Shown in pieces: positions 38,409-48,020 of a stretch of 64,000 bases of DNA. The translations under genes and the position numbers were made by a program. The notes beneath the pieces are model-generated. The model was not told where the DNA came from. It searched no databases and was given only the letters and a program-made list of their open reading frames with translations. This DNA comes from Vibrio gangliei (lineage in GTDB: Bacteria; Pseudomonadota; Gammaproteobacteria; Enterobacterales; Vibrionaceae), in the NCBI RefSeq assembly GCF_026001925.1, contig NZ_AP021869.1, positions 992,001 to 1,056,000 on the forward strand, read 5' to 3'. Each line of letters begins with the position of its first letter. Position 1 is the stretch's first letter.

Positions 38409-38464
38409 CGATAGGTGAAACGGCAAGAATATATAGACCGATAACTTATAGCGTTATCTGATTT

Positions 38465-39910
38465 TTATTCAACCGTGATGATGCGCATACAGTTAGTGGA
38501 GCCGACGAGATCCATGACATCCCCTTGGGTAATAATAATTTTATCTCCAGCGCTCAGTAAGTGTTTTTGCTTTAGCGTTTCAATTGCCGCTAGTGCACAT
38601 GGTAGGCCCGAGCCCGCGTCGTTTTCAAAGTAAACCGGTGTTACACCACGGTAAAGTGCTGCACGGTTCAGTGTGCTTTCGTTGCGAGATAGAGCAAAAA
38701 TAGGTAGGCCAGAGCTTAGGCGTGACATCATCAAAGGCGTACGGCCAGATTCCGTCATCGAAATCATAGCAGTAATGCCTTCCATGTGGTTTGCGGCGTA
38801 CATGGTTGCCATAGCAATGGTTTCTTCAGCAGACTGGAATTTACGATCCAGACGGTAGTTCGATACATTCACTGTTGGCATTTTTTCTGCGCCAATACAC
38901 ACTTCCGCCATCGATTTCACCGTTTCCACAGGGAAGCTACCAGCGGCGGTCTCAGCAGACAGCATCACGGCATCGGTACCATCTAGAACGGCGTTAGCGA
39001 CGTCCATTACCTCAGCACGAGTTGGCATCGGGCTGTTGATCATCGATTCCATCATTTGGGTTGCGGTGATCACGTTACGGTCTAGGCTACGAGCACGGCG
39101 AATTAATTGCTTTTGTACACCGACTAATTCTGCGTCGCCAATTTCAACACCTAGATCGCCACGCGCCACCATCACAACATCAGAAGCAAGAATAATATCA
39201 TCCATACTTTCTTCATTTATGACCGTTTCAGCACGTTCCACTTTGGCGACTAACTTTGCTTCTAAGCCAGCATCACGGGCAAGACTGCGTGCGTAATTCA
39301 TGTCTTCGCCATTGCGAGGGAATGAAATCGCAAGATAGTCTACTTTGATTTTTGCGGCGGTGAGAATGTCTTGTTTATCTTTGTCTGTCAGTGCATCAGC
39401 AGAAAGGCCACCACCTTTTTTGTTGATGCCTTTGTTGTTCGATAATGGACCTGCAACGGTCACTTCTGTGTGAACTTTATTACCATCGACCCCTGTCACT
39501 TTCAGTTGCACGCGGCCATCATCCAGTAGAAGAATATCTCCAGGGCCGACATCTTTAGGTAGCTCTTTATAGTCAAGGCCGACAGAAAATTGGTCACCTT
39601 CACCTTTAGGTAAGTCACTGTCTAGTGTGAATTTATCGCCAATATTGAGTTGGATTTTGCCATCTTTAAACGTTGATACGCGAATTTTAGGCCCTTGTAG
39701 GTCACCAAGAATAGCAACATGGATGCCAAGTTTTGCTGCGATGTTACGTACTTTTTCAGCGCGTAAAATATGGTCTTCTGCTGAGCCGTGAGAGAAGTTC
39801 ATACGAACCACATTCGCTCCCGCTTTAATGATTTCTTCAAGCACACCTTCTTTGTCCGTAGCGGGGCCCAAGGTGGTAACAATTTTTGTGCGTCTTAAAC
39901 GTTTAGACAT
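38465..39910 (-). CDS. pykA: Pyruvate kinase II
   Basis: Last step of glycolysis, converting phosphoenolpyruvate and ADP to pyruvate and ATP. The 481-residue protein begins [18 protein letters not shown], which matches E. coli PykA rather than PykF (which starts with KKTKIVCTIGP), and has [23 protein letters not shown] and [10 protein letters not shown] stretches in the usual order. The start is the ATG at 39910, six bases after GGAG; an upstream ATG in frame is less likely. It diverges from mlc across about 270 bases with a HexR-type palindrome, in line with known HexR control of pykA in vibrios and Shewanella. Confidence 0.95.
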   Translation of the reverse strand: MSKRLRRTKIVTTLGPATDKEGVLEEIIKAGANVVRMNFSHGSAEDHILRAEKVRNIAAKLGIHVAILGDLQGPKIRVSTFKDGKIQLNIGDKFTLDSDLPKGEGDQFSVGLDYKELPKDVGPGDILLLDDGRVQLKVTGVDGNKVHTEVTVAGPLSNNKGINKKGGGLSADALTDKDKQDILTAAKIKVDYLAISFPRNGEDMNYARSLARDAGLEAKLVAKVERAETVINEESMDDIILASDVVMVARGDLGVEIGDAELVGVQKQLIRRARSLDRNVITATQMMESMINSPMPTRAEVMDVANAVLDGTDAVMLSAETAAGSFPVETVKSMAEVCIGAEKMPTVNVSNYRLDRKFQSAEETIAMATMYAANHMEGITAMISMTESGRTPLMMSRLSSGLPIFALSRNESTLNRAALYRGVTPVYFENDAGSGLPCALAAIETLKQKHLLSAGDKIIITQGDVMDLVGSTNCMRIITVE

Positions 39911-40088
39911 GCATAACTCCATCTATAAAGTACTTAAATTTTTTCAACGGTATCACTAAATGATGTCGCATTTCATTAATTGACTCGCAAATTCAACTGA
40001 AAAAGTGTTTCAATTTTTTTAAATATCTGCGTGGTCAGGTAATTTTCTTGTTTCTAAATTGGATAGAATAGACGCAAATGGCAATTTC

Positions 40089-40108
40089 TGCGTGATATTT
40101 GTCACGCA
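40089..40108. promoter_or_regulatory. CRP-like palindrome upstream of mlc
   Basis: TGCGTGA (40089-40095) and TCACGCA (40102-40108) are a perfect 7+7 palindrome with a six-base spacer. The core GTGA-N6-TCAC matches CRP sites, although the outer bases differ from TGTGA. Function is inferred. Confidence 0.5.
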
Positions 40109-40141
40109 ACGGGGGGAGTGCGCTTCACAATTAGTTTGGGG

Positions 40142-40156
40142 TGTAAAAAAATTACA
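40142..40156. promoter_or_regulatory. HexR-type operator between pykA and mlc
   Basis: TGTAAAAAAATTACA is a perfect TGTAA-N5-TTACA palindrome, matching the HexR consensus TGTAATTAAATTACA. It lies 14 bases before the mlc Shine-Dalgarno sequence. HexR control of pykA is known in related bacteria. Confidence 0.7.
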
Positions 40157-40181
40157 GTCTGTTTCTAAAAAGGAGTACATC

Positions 40182-41396
40182 ATGTACATGGCTCAACCTG
40201 GTCATATTGATCAAATTAAGCAAATCAATACAGGTCGCGTATATAAATTGATCGATCAGTTTGGCCCAATTTCACGCATTGACTTATCGAAATTAAGCGG
40301 GTTAGCGCCTGCGAGTATCACGAAAATTTCGCGTGAATTGATGGAAGGCCACCTTATCCATGAAACAGTCGTACAAGAATCATTAAGCCGTGGTCGTCCG
40401 GCGGTAGGTTTGCAAACCGATAATATTGGCTGGCAGTTCTTATCTGTACGTTTGGGGAAAGGTTACCTCATACTGGCATTACATGAACTCGGTGGTGAGA
40501 TTATTGTTGATGCTAAGGTTGAACTAGAAAAGCTAGATCAAGATAAGCTCCAGCAGCGTATTTTGGACGAAATAGATGGTTTTTTCGTGCGTAATGCACG
40601 TTCAGTTGAACGAATGACCAGTATTGCCGTGACGTTACCTGCCAAAGTGAATTTCTCTGCGGGTACGGTGCTGCAAATGCCTTACTTTAATATTCATAAT
40701 TTAGAGTTAGGCCCTGCGATTTATGCTAAAACCGGGGTTCCTGTATTTATTGCCAATGATACCAGCGCATGGGCGTTGGCTGAGCTCTTATTTGGTCAGT
40801 CGCAAGAAGTGGATAATTCACTTTTGGTCAGTAACCACCAAGGTGTGGCAGCTGGCGTGATTTTAAATGGACGCCTTGCTTATAATCGATTCGGCAATAT
40901 GGGTGAACTTGGGCATGTCCAGATTGATCCTAATGGTGAATTGTGTGAATGCGGTAAACGAGGTTGTTTAGATACGGTGGCATCATCAGAGGCCGTTTGT
41001 CGCTCGGTGGCATCTCGTATTGAGCAAGGCGAGCCTACTACGTTATCTGCCGAGCAATTGACTATGGATAAAATTTGCTCTGCGGCAATATCAGGTGACG
41101 ATTTAGCGAAACAAGCCATCGAAAAGCTAGGTCAAGACTTGGGTAAGGGTATTGCGCTGATGGTGAATATTTTTAGTCCAGAGAAAATTTTGCTTGGCGG
41201 CGCTTTAACCAAGGCCAAATCCATTTTATTTCCAGTGATAGAGCAAGTATTGCAGCAGGAAAATTACTCTCTTTATGAAAAGAATATCCCCATCGTCGAG
41301 TGTAAGTACTTTACCCAAACAACCATGCCAGGGGCAGCACTGATCAAACAAGCGCTCTATGATGGCTCTTTATTGATGAAAGTTGTCGAAGGTTAA
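40182..41396 (+). CDS. mlc: ROK-family repressor Mlc
   Basis: Represses glucose PTS genes such as ptsG and ptsHI in E. coli, and is titrated to the membrane by unphosphorylated EIICB-Glc. The 404-residue product begins PGHIDQIKQINTGRVYKLID, nearly identical to E. coli Mlc, with the helix-turn-helix near residues 30-55. The ROK sugar-kinase fold follows, and zinc-binding HVQID and CECGKRGC fall near 245-262. The true start is the ATG at 40182, six bases after AGGAG; the longer frame starting at 40059 runs through the operators and is unlikely. With ptsG in the same window, the regulator and its expected target are 8 kb apart. Confidence 0.94.
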   Translation: MYMAQPGHIDQIKQINTGRVYKLIDQFGPISRIDLSKLSGLAPASITKISRELMEGHLIHETVVQESLSRGRPAVGLQTDNIGWQFLSVRLGKGYLILALHELGGEIIVDAKVELEKLDQDKLQQRILDEIDGFFVRNARSVERMTSIAVTLPAKVNFSAGTVLQMPYFNIHNLELGPAIYAKTGVPVFIANDTSAWALAELLFGQSQEVDNSLLVSNHQGVAAGVILNGRLAYNRFGNMGELGHVQIDPNGELCECGKRGCLDTVASSEAVCRSVASRIEQGEPTTLSAEQLTMDKICSAAISGDDLAKQAIEKLGQDLGKGIALMVNIFSPEKILLGGALTKAKSILFPVIEQVLQQENYSLYEKNIPIVECKYFTQTTMPGAALIKQALYDGSLLMKVVEG

Positions 41397-41440
41397 GTTC
41401 AACCCTTGTTTAAACCAAGGTGAAATGAGTGTGAAATGAA

Positions 41441-41493
41441 AAAGCCAGTGCACAATGATGGTGGGCCACCTCATGCTACTGGCTTTGTTTTTC
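41441..41493. terminator. Branched hairpin terminator between mlc and yciK
   Basis: AAAGCCAGT (41441-41449) pairs with ACTGGCTTT (41478-41486), with a second small hairpin, GGTGG/CCACC, inside. T-rich after it on the + strand. It separates convergent genes. Confidence 0.75.
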
Positions 41494-41520
41494 TAATGCT
41501 TTATTCAGTTCCGATGATGA

Positions 41521-42273
41521 TTAAACCGGCTTGCGTTTTGGTTGGGCATCAATGCATTGCCCGTGTACAGTTTGGCCTTCCGGAGCCATCAAATACACAT
41601 ACAACGGCATAATATCTTGTGGTGTTTTTAACAGTTCGGCATCTTCCGCCGGGTAAGCTGAAGCGCGCATTTTAGTGCGTGTGGCGCCAGGGTTTATCGC
41701 GTTAACACGAACCGAGGTATCGCTTAATTCGTCGGAGAGAATTTGCATCATGCCTTCGGTGGCAAACTTCGAAATCGAGTAACTTCCCCAGTAAGCACGT
41801 CCAATATGACCGACAGTCGAAGAGGTAAATACCACGCGGCCATCGGGTGATTTTTTCAGTAATGGCAACAAGGCTTGAGTCATGAGTAACTGGGCTTTGA
41901 CATTAACTTGCATGACTTCATCAAAACTGGCTTCATCAATTTGTTCAAATGGGGTAATTGAGCCCAATAGACCGGCGTTATGCAGTAGTCCATCTAATTG
42001 ACCAAATTGCTCATTAATGGTGTCAGCCATATCTAAATAATTTTGTTTGCTTGCCCCTTTCATATCCAGTGGCACGATAGCCGCTTGAGGGTAACCTTTG
42101 GCTTCGATCTCATCATAAACGGCTTCTAACTTGCTCACCGTTCTGCCTAATAAAATCACAGTTGCACCATGTTGAGCGTAATGCAGAGCAGCTTCTTTAC
42201 CAATGCCATCTCCGGCACCAGTAACTAAAATGGTTTTTCCAGTCAGCGCATTGGGGGTCACAGAATAATTCAC
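41521..42273 (-). CDS. yciK: Short-chain dehydrogenase YciK
   Basis: NAD(P)-dependent oxidoreductase of the short-chain dehydrogenase family; substrate unknown. The cofactor motif TGAGDGIGKEAA lies near residue 17-28, the NAG triad appears as LLHNAGLLG, and the catalytic YSISK is near 160. The GTG at 42273 (AAGGA ten bases upstream) is preferred over a TTG three codons earlier. It sits next to sohB, yciN and topA as in E. coli, where btuR also neighbours it; here btuR is 30 kb away. It is divergent from sohB. Confidence 0.92.
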   Translation of the reverse strand: MNYSVTPNALTGKTILVTGAGDGIGKEAALHYAQHGATVILLGRTVSKLEAVYDEIEAKGYPQAAIVPLDMKGASKQNYLDMADTINEQFGQLDGLLHNAGLLGSITPFEQIDEASFDEVMQVNVKAQLLMTQALLPLLKKSPDGRVVFTSSTVGHIGRAYWGSYSISKFATEGMMQILSDELSDTSVRVNAINPGATRTKMRASAYPAEDAELLKTPQDIMPLYVYLMAPEGQTVHGQCIDAQPKRKPV

Positions 42274-42419
42274 AGTATACAATCCTTATCAAACGTTATG
42301 TCACTGAATCTAACTTTATGTCACTGATAGGTTTATGCCATAATGCAACAGAATTTGCAGTTAAGTGGTAGGCATAAACGAAGGGCTTTACCATACACTA
42401 GTTCATCAAACTTGAGGGA

Positions 42420-43487
42420 ATGATATTGGAATTTTTGCTGGATTATGGGCTGTTTTTAGCCAAAGTCGTGACCTTTGTTGTTGCGGTTATTGCTGTTGTG
42501 GTTGGTATTAAAGTATTGGGTTCGAAAGGCAACCAGGCAAAAGGTGAGTTACAAGTCACCAATTTATCTGAAAAACATGAAGAAACGATTGCCCAACTTG
42601 AAGGGCATTTACATGATGAGGCTTATTTAAAAGCGCGTCATAAAGCACAAGAAAAAGAGCAAAAAGAAAAGAATAAACAACAGGCTAAAGAAGCCAAAAA
42701 AGCCGCGAAATCAGGTGAATTGGTAGATAAGCGCAAGCCACATTTATTCGTATTAGATTTTCATGGCAGCATTGATGCAAAAGAAGTGACCTCATTACGT
42801 GAAGAGGTGACGGCTATTTTAGCGGTCGCAAAAGAAGGCGACGAAGTGTTAGTTAGGCTTGAATCTGGGGGCGGGATGGTCCATGGATATGGATTAGCCT
42901 CATCTCAACTTGATCGCTTGAAAAATGCCAGCATAACCCTGACCATTGCGGTCGATAAAGTAGCGGCAAGTGGTGGTTATATGATGGCGTGTGTAGCAGA
43001 CAAAATTGTCTCAGCACCATTTGCCATTGTCGGTTCTATTGGTGTGATTGCTCAAATTCCTAACTTTAATAAGTTATTGAAAAAGAATGATATTGAGTTT
43101 GAGCAACTGACCGCTGGTGAATATAAGCGCACGTTGACTATGTTTGGTGAAAACACCGATAAAGCGCGCGAAAAGTTTAAGCATGAGCTTGAAGAAACCC
43201 ACGGGCTGTTTAAAGACTTTATTCGTGTACATCGTCCTGAATTAGACCTTGATAAAGTCGCGACAGGCGAGCATTGGTTTGGTGCCCAAGCGAAAGAACT
43301 TGGCTTGGTAGATGAGATCAAAACCTCTGATGACTTGATTGTGGAAGCGGCGAAAGAGAAATCGGTATTGGCGTTACATTATGTGCGTAAAAAGAAACTG
43401 TCTGACAAGATTTCAGGCAGCGCCGCTAAGACCGTAGACAGTGTATTGCTGAAGCTGCTTTCTCGCGGTCAGCGACCCATTGTTTAA
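42420..43487 (+). CDS. sohB: Putative inner-membrane serine protease SohB
   Basis: Inner-membrane-bound, signal peptide peptidase-like serine protease of the S49 family, first found as a multicopy suppressor of loss of HtrA. The 355-residue product has one membrane span near residues 7-30, then a lysine-rich linker (about 65-105) and the protease domain. The serine nucleophile lies in AASGGYMMA near residue 184, and the lysine of the dyad in GEYKRTLT near 237. The start is the ATG at 42420. A hairpin terminator lies 50 bases after its stop. Its substrate is not known. Confidence 0.94.
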   Translation: MILEFLLDYGLFLAKVVTFVVAVIAVVVGIKVLGSKGNQAKGELQVTNLSEKHEETIAQLEGHLHDEAYLKARHKAQEKEQKEKNKQQAKEAKKAAKSGELVDKRKPHLFVLDFHGSIDAKEVTSLREEVTAILAVAKEGDEVLVRLESGGGMVHGYGLASSQLDRLKNASITLTIAVDKVAASGGYMMACVADKIVSAPFAIVGSIGVIAQIPNFNKLLKKNDIEFEQLTAGEYKRTLTMFGENTDKAREKFKHELEETHGLFKDFIRVHRPELDLDKVATGEHWFGAQAKELGLVDEIKTSDDLIVEAAKEKSVLALHYVRKKKLSDKISGSAAKTVDSVLLKLLSRGQRPIV

Positions 43488-43512
43488 GTCGACAAATTTT
43501 CAGGACTAAGAA

Positions 43513-43526
43513 CTGATTTACATCAA
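43513..43526. promoter_or_regulatory. FNR-like site after sohB, upstream of focA
   Basis: CTGAT-TTAC-ATCAA fits the FNR consensus TTGAT-N4-ATCAA except for one base. It is about 250 bases before the focA ATG and lies before the sohB terminator, so the distance is unusual for direct activation. Confidence 0.3.
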
Positions 43527-43538
43527 TCTTTATTGAAT

Positions 43539-43570
43539 TAAGCTCACGTCATGTGGGCTTTATTTTTATT
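43539..43570 (+). terminator. sohB terminator
   Basis: AAGCTCAC pairs with GTGGGCTT with one G-T pair and a five-base loop, followed by a T-rich run. Confidence 0.7.
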
Positions 43571-43776
43571 TAAATAAAATTCGGAATTGATGAATTTTGT
43601 GCCACTTTTAAACGGAGATGTCAGCTGATATCTACCTTTTTACCTAAGTTATATTTTTATAACCTGGCGAGAATTGAGAAATTTACTATGTTCAGGAAGC
43701 TTGAATTTGATCACATTTAAAAGCAATATTCGGCCATCTTCCTTTACTTTGTATCTAATTGTTACGAGAGAACAAA

Positions 43777-44619
43777 ATGGACAACAATCAATTTGAATCG
43801 TTAATGCCAGCTGATATGGCAAAAAAAGCCGCTGAAACCGGTGTGTATAAAGTTAATAAGCCTTTCTTTAAAACTTTTATGCTTGCGATGACGGCAGGTA
43901 TGCAAATCGGTATCGCTTTTATTTTTTACACCACAGTGACGAGCGGTACTGAGTCTATTGCACCGGGTTTATCTCACTTAGTGGGCGGTTTGGCATTCAG
44001 CTTAGGTTTAATCCTAGTGGTTGTGACAGGCAGTGAGTTGTTTACCAGTTCAACCCTTGTTGTGGTAGCGAAAGCGAGTGGCATGATCAGCTGGGGCCAA
44101 TTGTTCAAAAACTGGGTTCAAGTGTATTTTGGTAACTTTGTTGGTTGTATCATTTTGGTCGGTATTATGCTGGTGGCTCAACAATATATGAGTGATAACG
44201 GCGGCATTGGTATTAACGCGATGCACATCGCTCAACATAAAATGCACCATTCTTTTGCTTCTGCAGTGGCATTAGGCACTATGGCGAACTTATTAGTTTG
44301 TATTGCAGTGTGGATGTCTTACTCTGGCCGCACTCTGACCGATAAAATGTTAATCCTTATTTTGCCTGTAGCCATGTTCGTTGCGTCAGGTTTTGAGCAC
44401 AGCATCGCAAACATGTTCCAAATTCCATTTGCGATTGGCATTAAAACATTTGCGCCAGCTGAGTTCTGGGAAATGACGGGTACAACAGCGAGCCAGTTTG
44501 CAGATTTAAACCTAGCGGATTTTGTTATGAACAACTTAATCCCGGTGACTATCGGTAACATTATCGGTGGTAGTGTATTTGTAGGCCTATGGTTCTGGTC
44601 TATCTTCTTACGCAAATAA
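43777..44619 (+). CDS. focA: Formate channel FocA
   Basis: Inner-membrane pentameric channel that lets formate in and out during mixed-acid fermentation. The 280-residue protein begins MDNNQFESLMPADMAKKAAE and has six hydrophobic segments. FYTTVTSG, GGLAFSLGLILVVVTGSELFTSS and LVCIAVWMSYS belong to the family, and the arrangement matches the V. cholerae FocA of known structure. The ATG at 43777, close after GAGAG, is preferred to an in-frame ATG at 43759. It is placed between sohB and yciN and not next to pflB, its usual partner. A strong terminator follows it. A TTGAT half-site and a CRP-like right half lie near 43700-43716. Confidence 0.93.
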   Translation: MDNNQFESLMPADMAKKAAETGVYKVNKPFFKTFMLAMTAGMQIGIAFIFYTTVTSGTESIAPGLSHLVGGLAFSLGLILVVVTGSELFTSSTLVVVAKASGMISWGQLFKNWVQVYFGNFVGCIILVGIMLVAQQYMSDNGGIGINAMHIAQHKMHHSFASAVALGTMANLLVCIAVWMSYSGRTLTDKMLILILPVAMFVASGFEHSIANMFQIPFAIGIKTFAPAEFWEMTGTTASQFADLNLADFVMNNLIPVTIGNIIGGSVFVGLWFWSIFLRK

Positions 44620-44637
44620 GTGTAAAGTTATCGCTAT

Positions 44638-44670
44638 AAAAATGCCCTAGTTCAAAGCTAGGGCATTTTT
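44638..44670. terminator. Bidirectional terminator between focA and yciN
   Basis: AATGCCCTAG (44641-44650) pairs perfectly with CTAGGGCATT (44658-44667), flanked by A-rich and T-rich runs. It lies between convergent genes. Confidence 0.9.
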
Positions 44671-44711
44671 GTATCAATCTATTTGTATCTATAGATGTAG
44701 GAGGATAAAGA

Positions 44712-44969
44712 TCAATGAACGGTATTTTCGAGCGTGAACTCTTTGGATAAATGCAGTGCTAAGTATTTAAACATATTAAATACTGCGGTAGTTTTTTCCG
44801 TTGGCAACCCTTGCTCATCTAAGAAATATTCACCTTTGAAAATAAGGACATCGTCTTTTTCCGTGACCGATGTGGCTCGCATGCCTTCTACGTAGTCGGC
44901 ATGGTCTTGAATCACTTGGTTTGCGATAAGAAGAAGTTCAAATTCAGAAATGGCTTTCTTACTGCTCAT
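44712..44969 (-). CDS. yciN: YciN family protein
   Basis: Small cytoplasmic protein of unknown function, 85 residues. The stretch FDEQGLPT-like GEYFLDEQGLPTEKTTAVFN, followed by MFKYLALHLS, matches E. coli YciN (GDYFLDEQGLPT...STAVFNMFKHLA). The genomic setting, divergent from topA and near sohB and yciK, agrees with E. coli. A short promoter region upstream is shared with topA. No enzymatic motif is seen. Confidence 0.88.
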   Translation of the reverse strand: MSSKKAISEFELLLIANQVIQDHADYVEGMRATSVTEKDDVLIFKGEYFLDEQGLPTEKTTAVFNMFKYLALHLSKEFTLENTVH

Positions 44970-45273
44970 ATTGGCCTACTCACTTGTATTGGAAAATAAG
45001 GTTGGGTTGAATCTATTGAAATTAGGCGGTATTGTCCGCGTCGTTCAAATCCAGAGTGAAGGTAAGTTTATACCTAACAGCAAACAGGATCTAACGGAAA
45101 AATAGCCTAAGATCTTGTTTCATAAATTGGCGATATGTCATTCAGTCAGAATGAAAAGTAAAAAAACAGGTTGATCTTATTTAAAACTCACTCGATAGTA
45201 AAAAAAGAAGCAAATTAATTATAAACAGCGTGCTGCATGATAAAGCACCTGATGAGGATGTTTAGAATCGGTT
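44970..45273. other. yciN-topA divergent intergenic region
   Basis: About 300 AT-rich bases that must hold both promoters. In E. coli topA has several promoters sensitive to supercoiling and heat shock. I see no clear hexamer pair here and no operator. Confidence 0.45.
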
Positions 45274-47901
45274 ATGGGTAAATCTCTTGTTATTGTGGAG
45301 TCACCAGCCAAAGCAAAGACGATCAATAAGTATCTTGGAAAAGACTTTGTTGTGAAATCGAGTGTTGGCCATGTGCGTGACTTGCCTACTGCTGGCCAAA
45401 GCAGTGGAAAGAAAGCAGCGGCAATTTCGACCAAAGGTATGAGCCCAGAAGAAAAAGCTCGTATTAAGAAAGAAAAAGACAAAGCAGCGCTGATCAAAAA
45501 GATGGGCGTTAACCCGTATAACGACTGGGAAGCAAACTACCAGATCTTACCGGGTAAAGAAAAAGTCGTTGCTGAATTACAAAAACTCGCAAAAGATGCG
45601 GATTGCGTTTATCTCGCGACCGATTTGGACCGCGAAGGGGAAGCTATTGCGTGGCACCTTCGTGAGATCATCGGTGGCGATGACGCGCGCTATAAACGAG
45701 TAGTCTTTAACGAAATTACCAAAAATGCGATTCAACAAGCTTTTGAAACTCCGGGTGAGTTGAACCTTGATGGCGTAAATGCTCAACAAACACGTCGTTT
45801 TTTAGACCGTGTAGTGGGCTTTATGGCATCACCACTTCTGTGGAAGAAAGTGGCACGAGGTTTGTCTGCCGGTCGCGTACAATCTGTGGCAGTAAAACTC
45901 TTGGTGGAACGTGAACGTGAAATCAATGCGTTTATTCCGGAAGAGTTCTGGGATATTCACGCGGATACCACCACGCTGGATAATACAGATTTTCGTTTAT
46001 TAGTTGCACAGAAAAATGGTGCAACGTTTAAACCTGTTAATGAAGCAGAAACCAAAGCTGCATTAACAGTATTGGAAAAAGCGACTTACGAAGTGTGTAA
46101 GCGCGAAGATCGCCCAACCTCAAGTAAGCCATCAGCGCCATTTATTACCTCAACCCTGCAGCAAGCGGCAAGTACCCGCTTAGGCTACGGTGTTAAGAAG
46201 ACCATGATGCTGGCTCAGAGGCTCTATGAGGCCGGTTACATCACTTACATGCGTACTGACTCAACTAATTTGAGTAAAGAAGCTGTAGAGGCTTGTCGTG
46301 AGCTTATTCAATCTGAATTTGGTGACGCTTATTTACCTGCAAATCCGTTAACCTATGGCAGCAAGCAAGGTGCTCAAGAAGCGCACGAAGCGATTCGTCC
46401 TTCAAGCGTTGATGTGAAAGCCGACGACTTGCAAGGTATGGAAGCGGATGCACATAAATTGTATGCTTTGATTTGGAATCAGTTTGTTGCTTGTCAAATG
46501 ACGCCAGCTAAATACGACTCAACGACGGTGAGTGTTAAAGCGGATGACTTTACTCTAAAAGCGAAAGGTCGCATTTTGAAATTTGACGGTTGGACTCGTG
46601 TTCAGCGTCCAATGGGTAAAAATGAAGACCAAATTCTGCCGGCAGTGAAAGTTGGCGATACGTTGTCATTGAAACAATTGGATCCTAAGCAGCACTTTAC
46701 TAAGCCGCCAGCACGTTATACCGAAGCTGCATTGGTTAAAGAGCTTGAGAAACGTGGCATTGGCCGCCCATCGACTTACGCTTCCATCATTTCCACCATT
46801 CAAGATCGTGGTTATGTGAAAGTTGATCAGCGTCGTTTTTACGCTGAAAAAATGGGTGAAATCGTTACAGATCGTTTGGACGCAAGTTTCAACGATCTTA
46901 TGGATTATGACTTCACCGCTCGTATGGAAGAGAAGCTCGATAAAATAGCCGAAGGCCAGTTAACTTGGACAGACGTGCTTAACGAATTCTTTGATGCGTT
47001 CACCGCCGATCTAGAAAAAGCGGAACTCGATGAATCGGAAGGTGGCATGATGCCAAACAAGATTGTCGAAACCGATATTGAATGTCCAACCTGTTCTCGT
47101 CCAATGGGAATTCGTACTGCTTCAACGGGCGTCTTCCTTGGTTGTACCGGTTATGCGTTGCCACCGAAAGAGCGTTGTAAAACCACCATTAACTTGGGTG
47201 ACGAAGAGGGTGTCATTAACGTTTTAGAAGAAGACGTTGAAACCGCGGCATTACGTGCTAAGAAACGTTGTCCAATTTGTGAAACGGCAATGGATGCTTA
47301 CCTAATTGATGATAAGCGTAAAATGCATGTGTGTGGTAATAACCCGAACTGTGAAGGTTACGTGGTTGAGTACGGTGAGTTTAAGCCTAAAGGTTACGAT
47401 GGCCCATTGGTTGAATGTGACAAATGTGGCTCAGACATGGTGCTGAAAAACGGCCGTTTTGGTAAGTATATGGGCTGTACTAACGAGGAATGTAAAAATA
47501 CTCGTAAGATCTTACGTAACGGTGAAGTCGCACCACCGAAAGAAGATCCTGTGCATTTCCCTGAATTGCCATGTTCAAACTCTGATGCGTATTTTGTTCT
47601 ACGTGATGGTGCTTCTGGCCTGTTTATGGCGGCGAGTAACTTCCCTAAATCACGTGAAACCCGCGCGCCACTTGTTGCGGAAATGGCAGAATACAAAGAG
47701 CGTATTCCAGAGAAATTCCATTACTTAGCATCCGCACCGGTTGCTGATCCAGGTGGTGTGCCAACGGTTGTTCGCTTTAGCCGTAAATCGAAAGAGCATT
47801 ACGTGCGCTCTGAAGTCGATGGTAAACCATCAGGCTGGACGGCGCTGTACGTAGACGGTAAATGGGAAATTACCGATAAGCGCAAAAAAGCGAAAAAGTA
47901 A
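45274..47901 (+). CDS. topA: DNA topoisomerase I
   Basis: Relaxes negative supercoils by cutting one strand. The 875-residue protein begins with the Toprim domain ([19 protein letters not shown], then [13 protein letters not shown]), the catalytic tyrosine lies in [13 protein letters not shown] near residue 320, and [19 protein letters not shown] is near 500. The C-terminus carries zinc-binding modules with pairs of cysteines ([27 protein letters not shown]) and a lysine-rich end. Length is close to E. coli (865). It is a stand-alone gene with its own terminator, followed by the heptamer repeat. Confidence 0.98.
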   Translation: MGKSLVIVESPAKAKTINKYLGKDFVVKSSVGHVRDLPTAGQSSGKKAAAISTKGMSPEEKARIKKEKDKAALIKKMGVNPYNDWEANYQILPGKEKVVAELQKLAKDADCVYLATDLDREGEAIAWHLREIIGGDDARYKRVVFNEITKNAIQQAFETPGELNLDGVNAQQTRRFLDRVVGFMASPLLWKKVARGLSAGRVQSVAVKLLVEREREINAFIPEEFWDIHADTTTLDNTDFRLLVAQKNGATFKPVNEAETKAALTVLEKATYEVCKREDRPTSSKPSAPFITSTLQQAASTRLGYGVKKTMMLAQRLYEAGYITYMRTDSTNLSKEAVEACRELIQSEFGDAYLPANPLTYGSKQGAQEAHEAIRPSSVDVKADDLQGMEADAHKLYALIWNQFVACQMTPAKYDSTTVSVKADDFTLKAKGRILKFDGWTRVQRPMGKNEDQILPAVKVGDTLSLKQLDPKQHFTKPPARYTEAALVKELEKRGIGRPSTYASIISTIQDRGYVKVDQRRFYAEKMGEIVTDRLDASFNDLMDYDFTARMEEKLDKIAEGQLTWTDVLNEFFDAFTADLEKAELDESEGGMMPNKIVETDIECPTCSRPMGIRTASTGVFLGCTGYALPPKERCKTTINLGDEEGVINVLEEDVETAALRAKKRCPICETAMDAYLIDDKRKMHVCGNNPNCEGYVVEYGEFKPKGYDGPLVECDKCGSDMVLKNGRFGKYMGCTNEECKNTRKILRNGEVAPPKEDPVHFPELPCSNSDAYFVLRDGASGLFMAASNFPKSRETRAPLVAEMAEYKERIPEKFHYLASAPVADPGGVPTVVRFSRKSKEHYVRSEVDGKPSGWTALYVDGKWEITDKRKKAKK

Positions 47902-47920
47902 TTCTCTGAATTAACGCATA

Positions 47921-47956
47921 AAAAAGAGCTTAATGTGTTTGCATTAAGCTCTTTTT
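47921..47956. terminator. topA terminator
   Basis: AAAAAGAGCTTAATG (47921-47935) pairs perfectly with CATTAAGCTCTTTTT (47942-47956) around a six-base loop; likely works for both converging genes. Confidence 0.9.
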
Positions 47957-47965
47957 GTATACATT

Positions 47966-48019
47966 GGTTCCTGGTTCCTGGTTCCTGGTTCCTGGTTCCT
48001 GGTTCCTGGTTCCTGGTTC
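47966..48019. repeat. Heptamer tandem repeat, GGTTCCT in seven copies
   Basis: Seven perfect copies of GGTTCCT (47966-48014) followed by a partial copy, GGTTC. It lies between the topA terminator and the miaE stop codon, and touches neither coding region. Confidence 0.95.
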
Positions 48020-48020
48020 G

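Noticed and set aside
38465..39922. Naming the pyruvate kinase gene pykF
   Set aside because: The N-terminus [15 protein letters not shown] and the length fit PykA; PykF starts differently and is shorter. The longer start at 39922 was also set aside because the Shine-Dalgarno fits the ATG at 39910.
39998..40012. Cra-like TGAAA...TTTCA palindrome upstream of pykA
   Set aside because: Spacing between the halves is too wide for a Cra site and the inner bases do not match.
40059..40181. N-terminal extension of Mlc from 40059
   Set aside because: It would run through both palindromes and lacks resemblance to Mlc; the ATG at 40182 has a good ribosome site.
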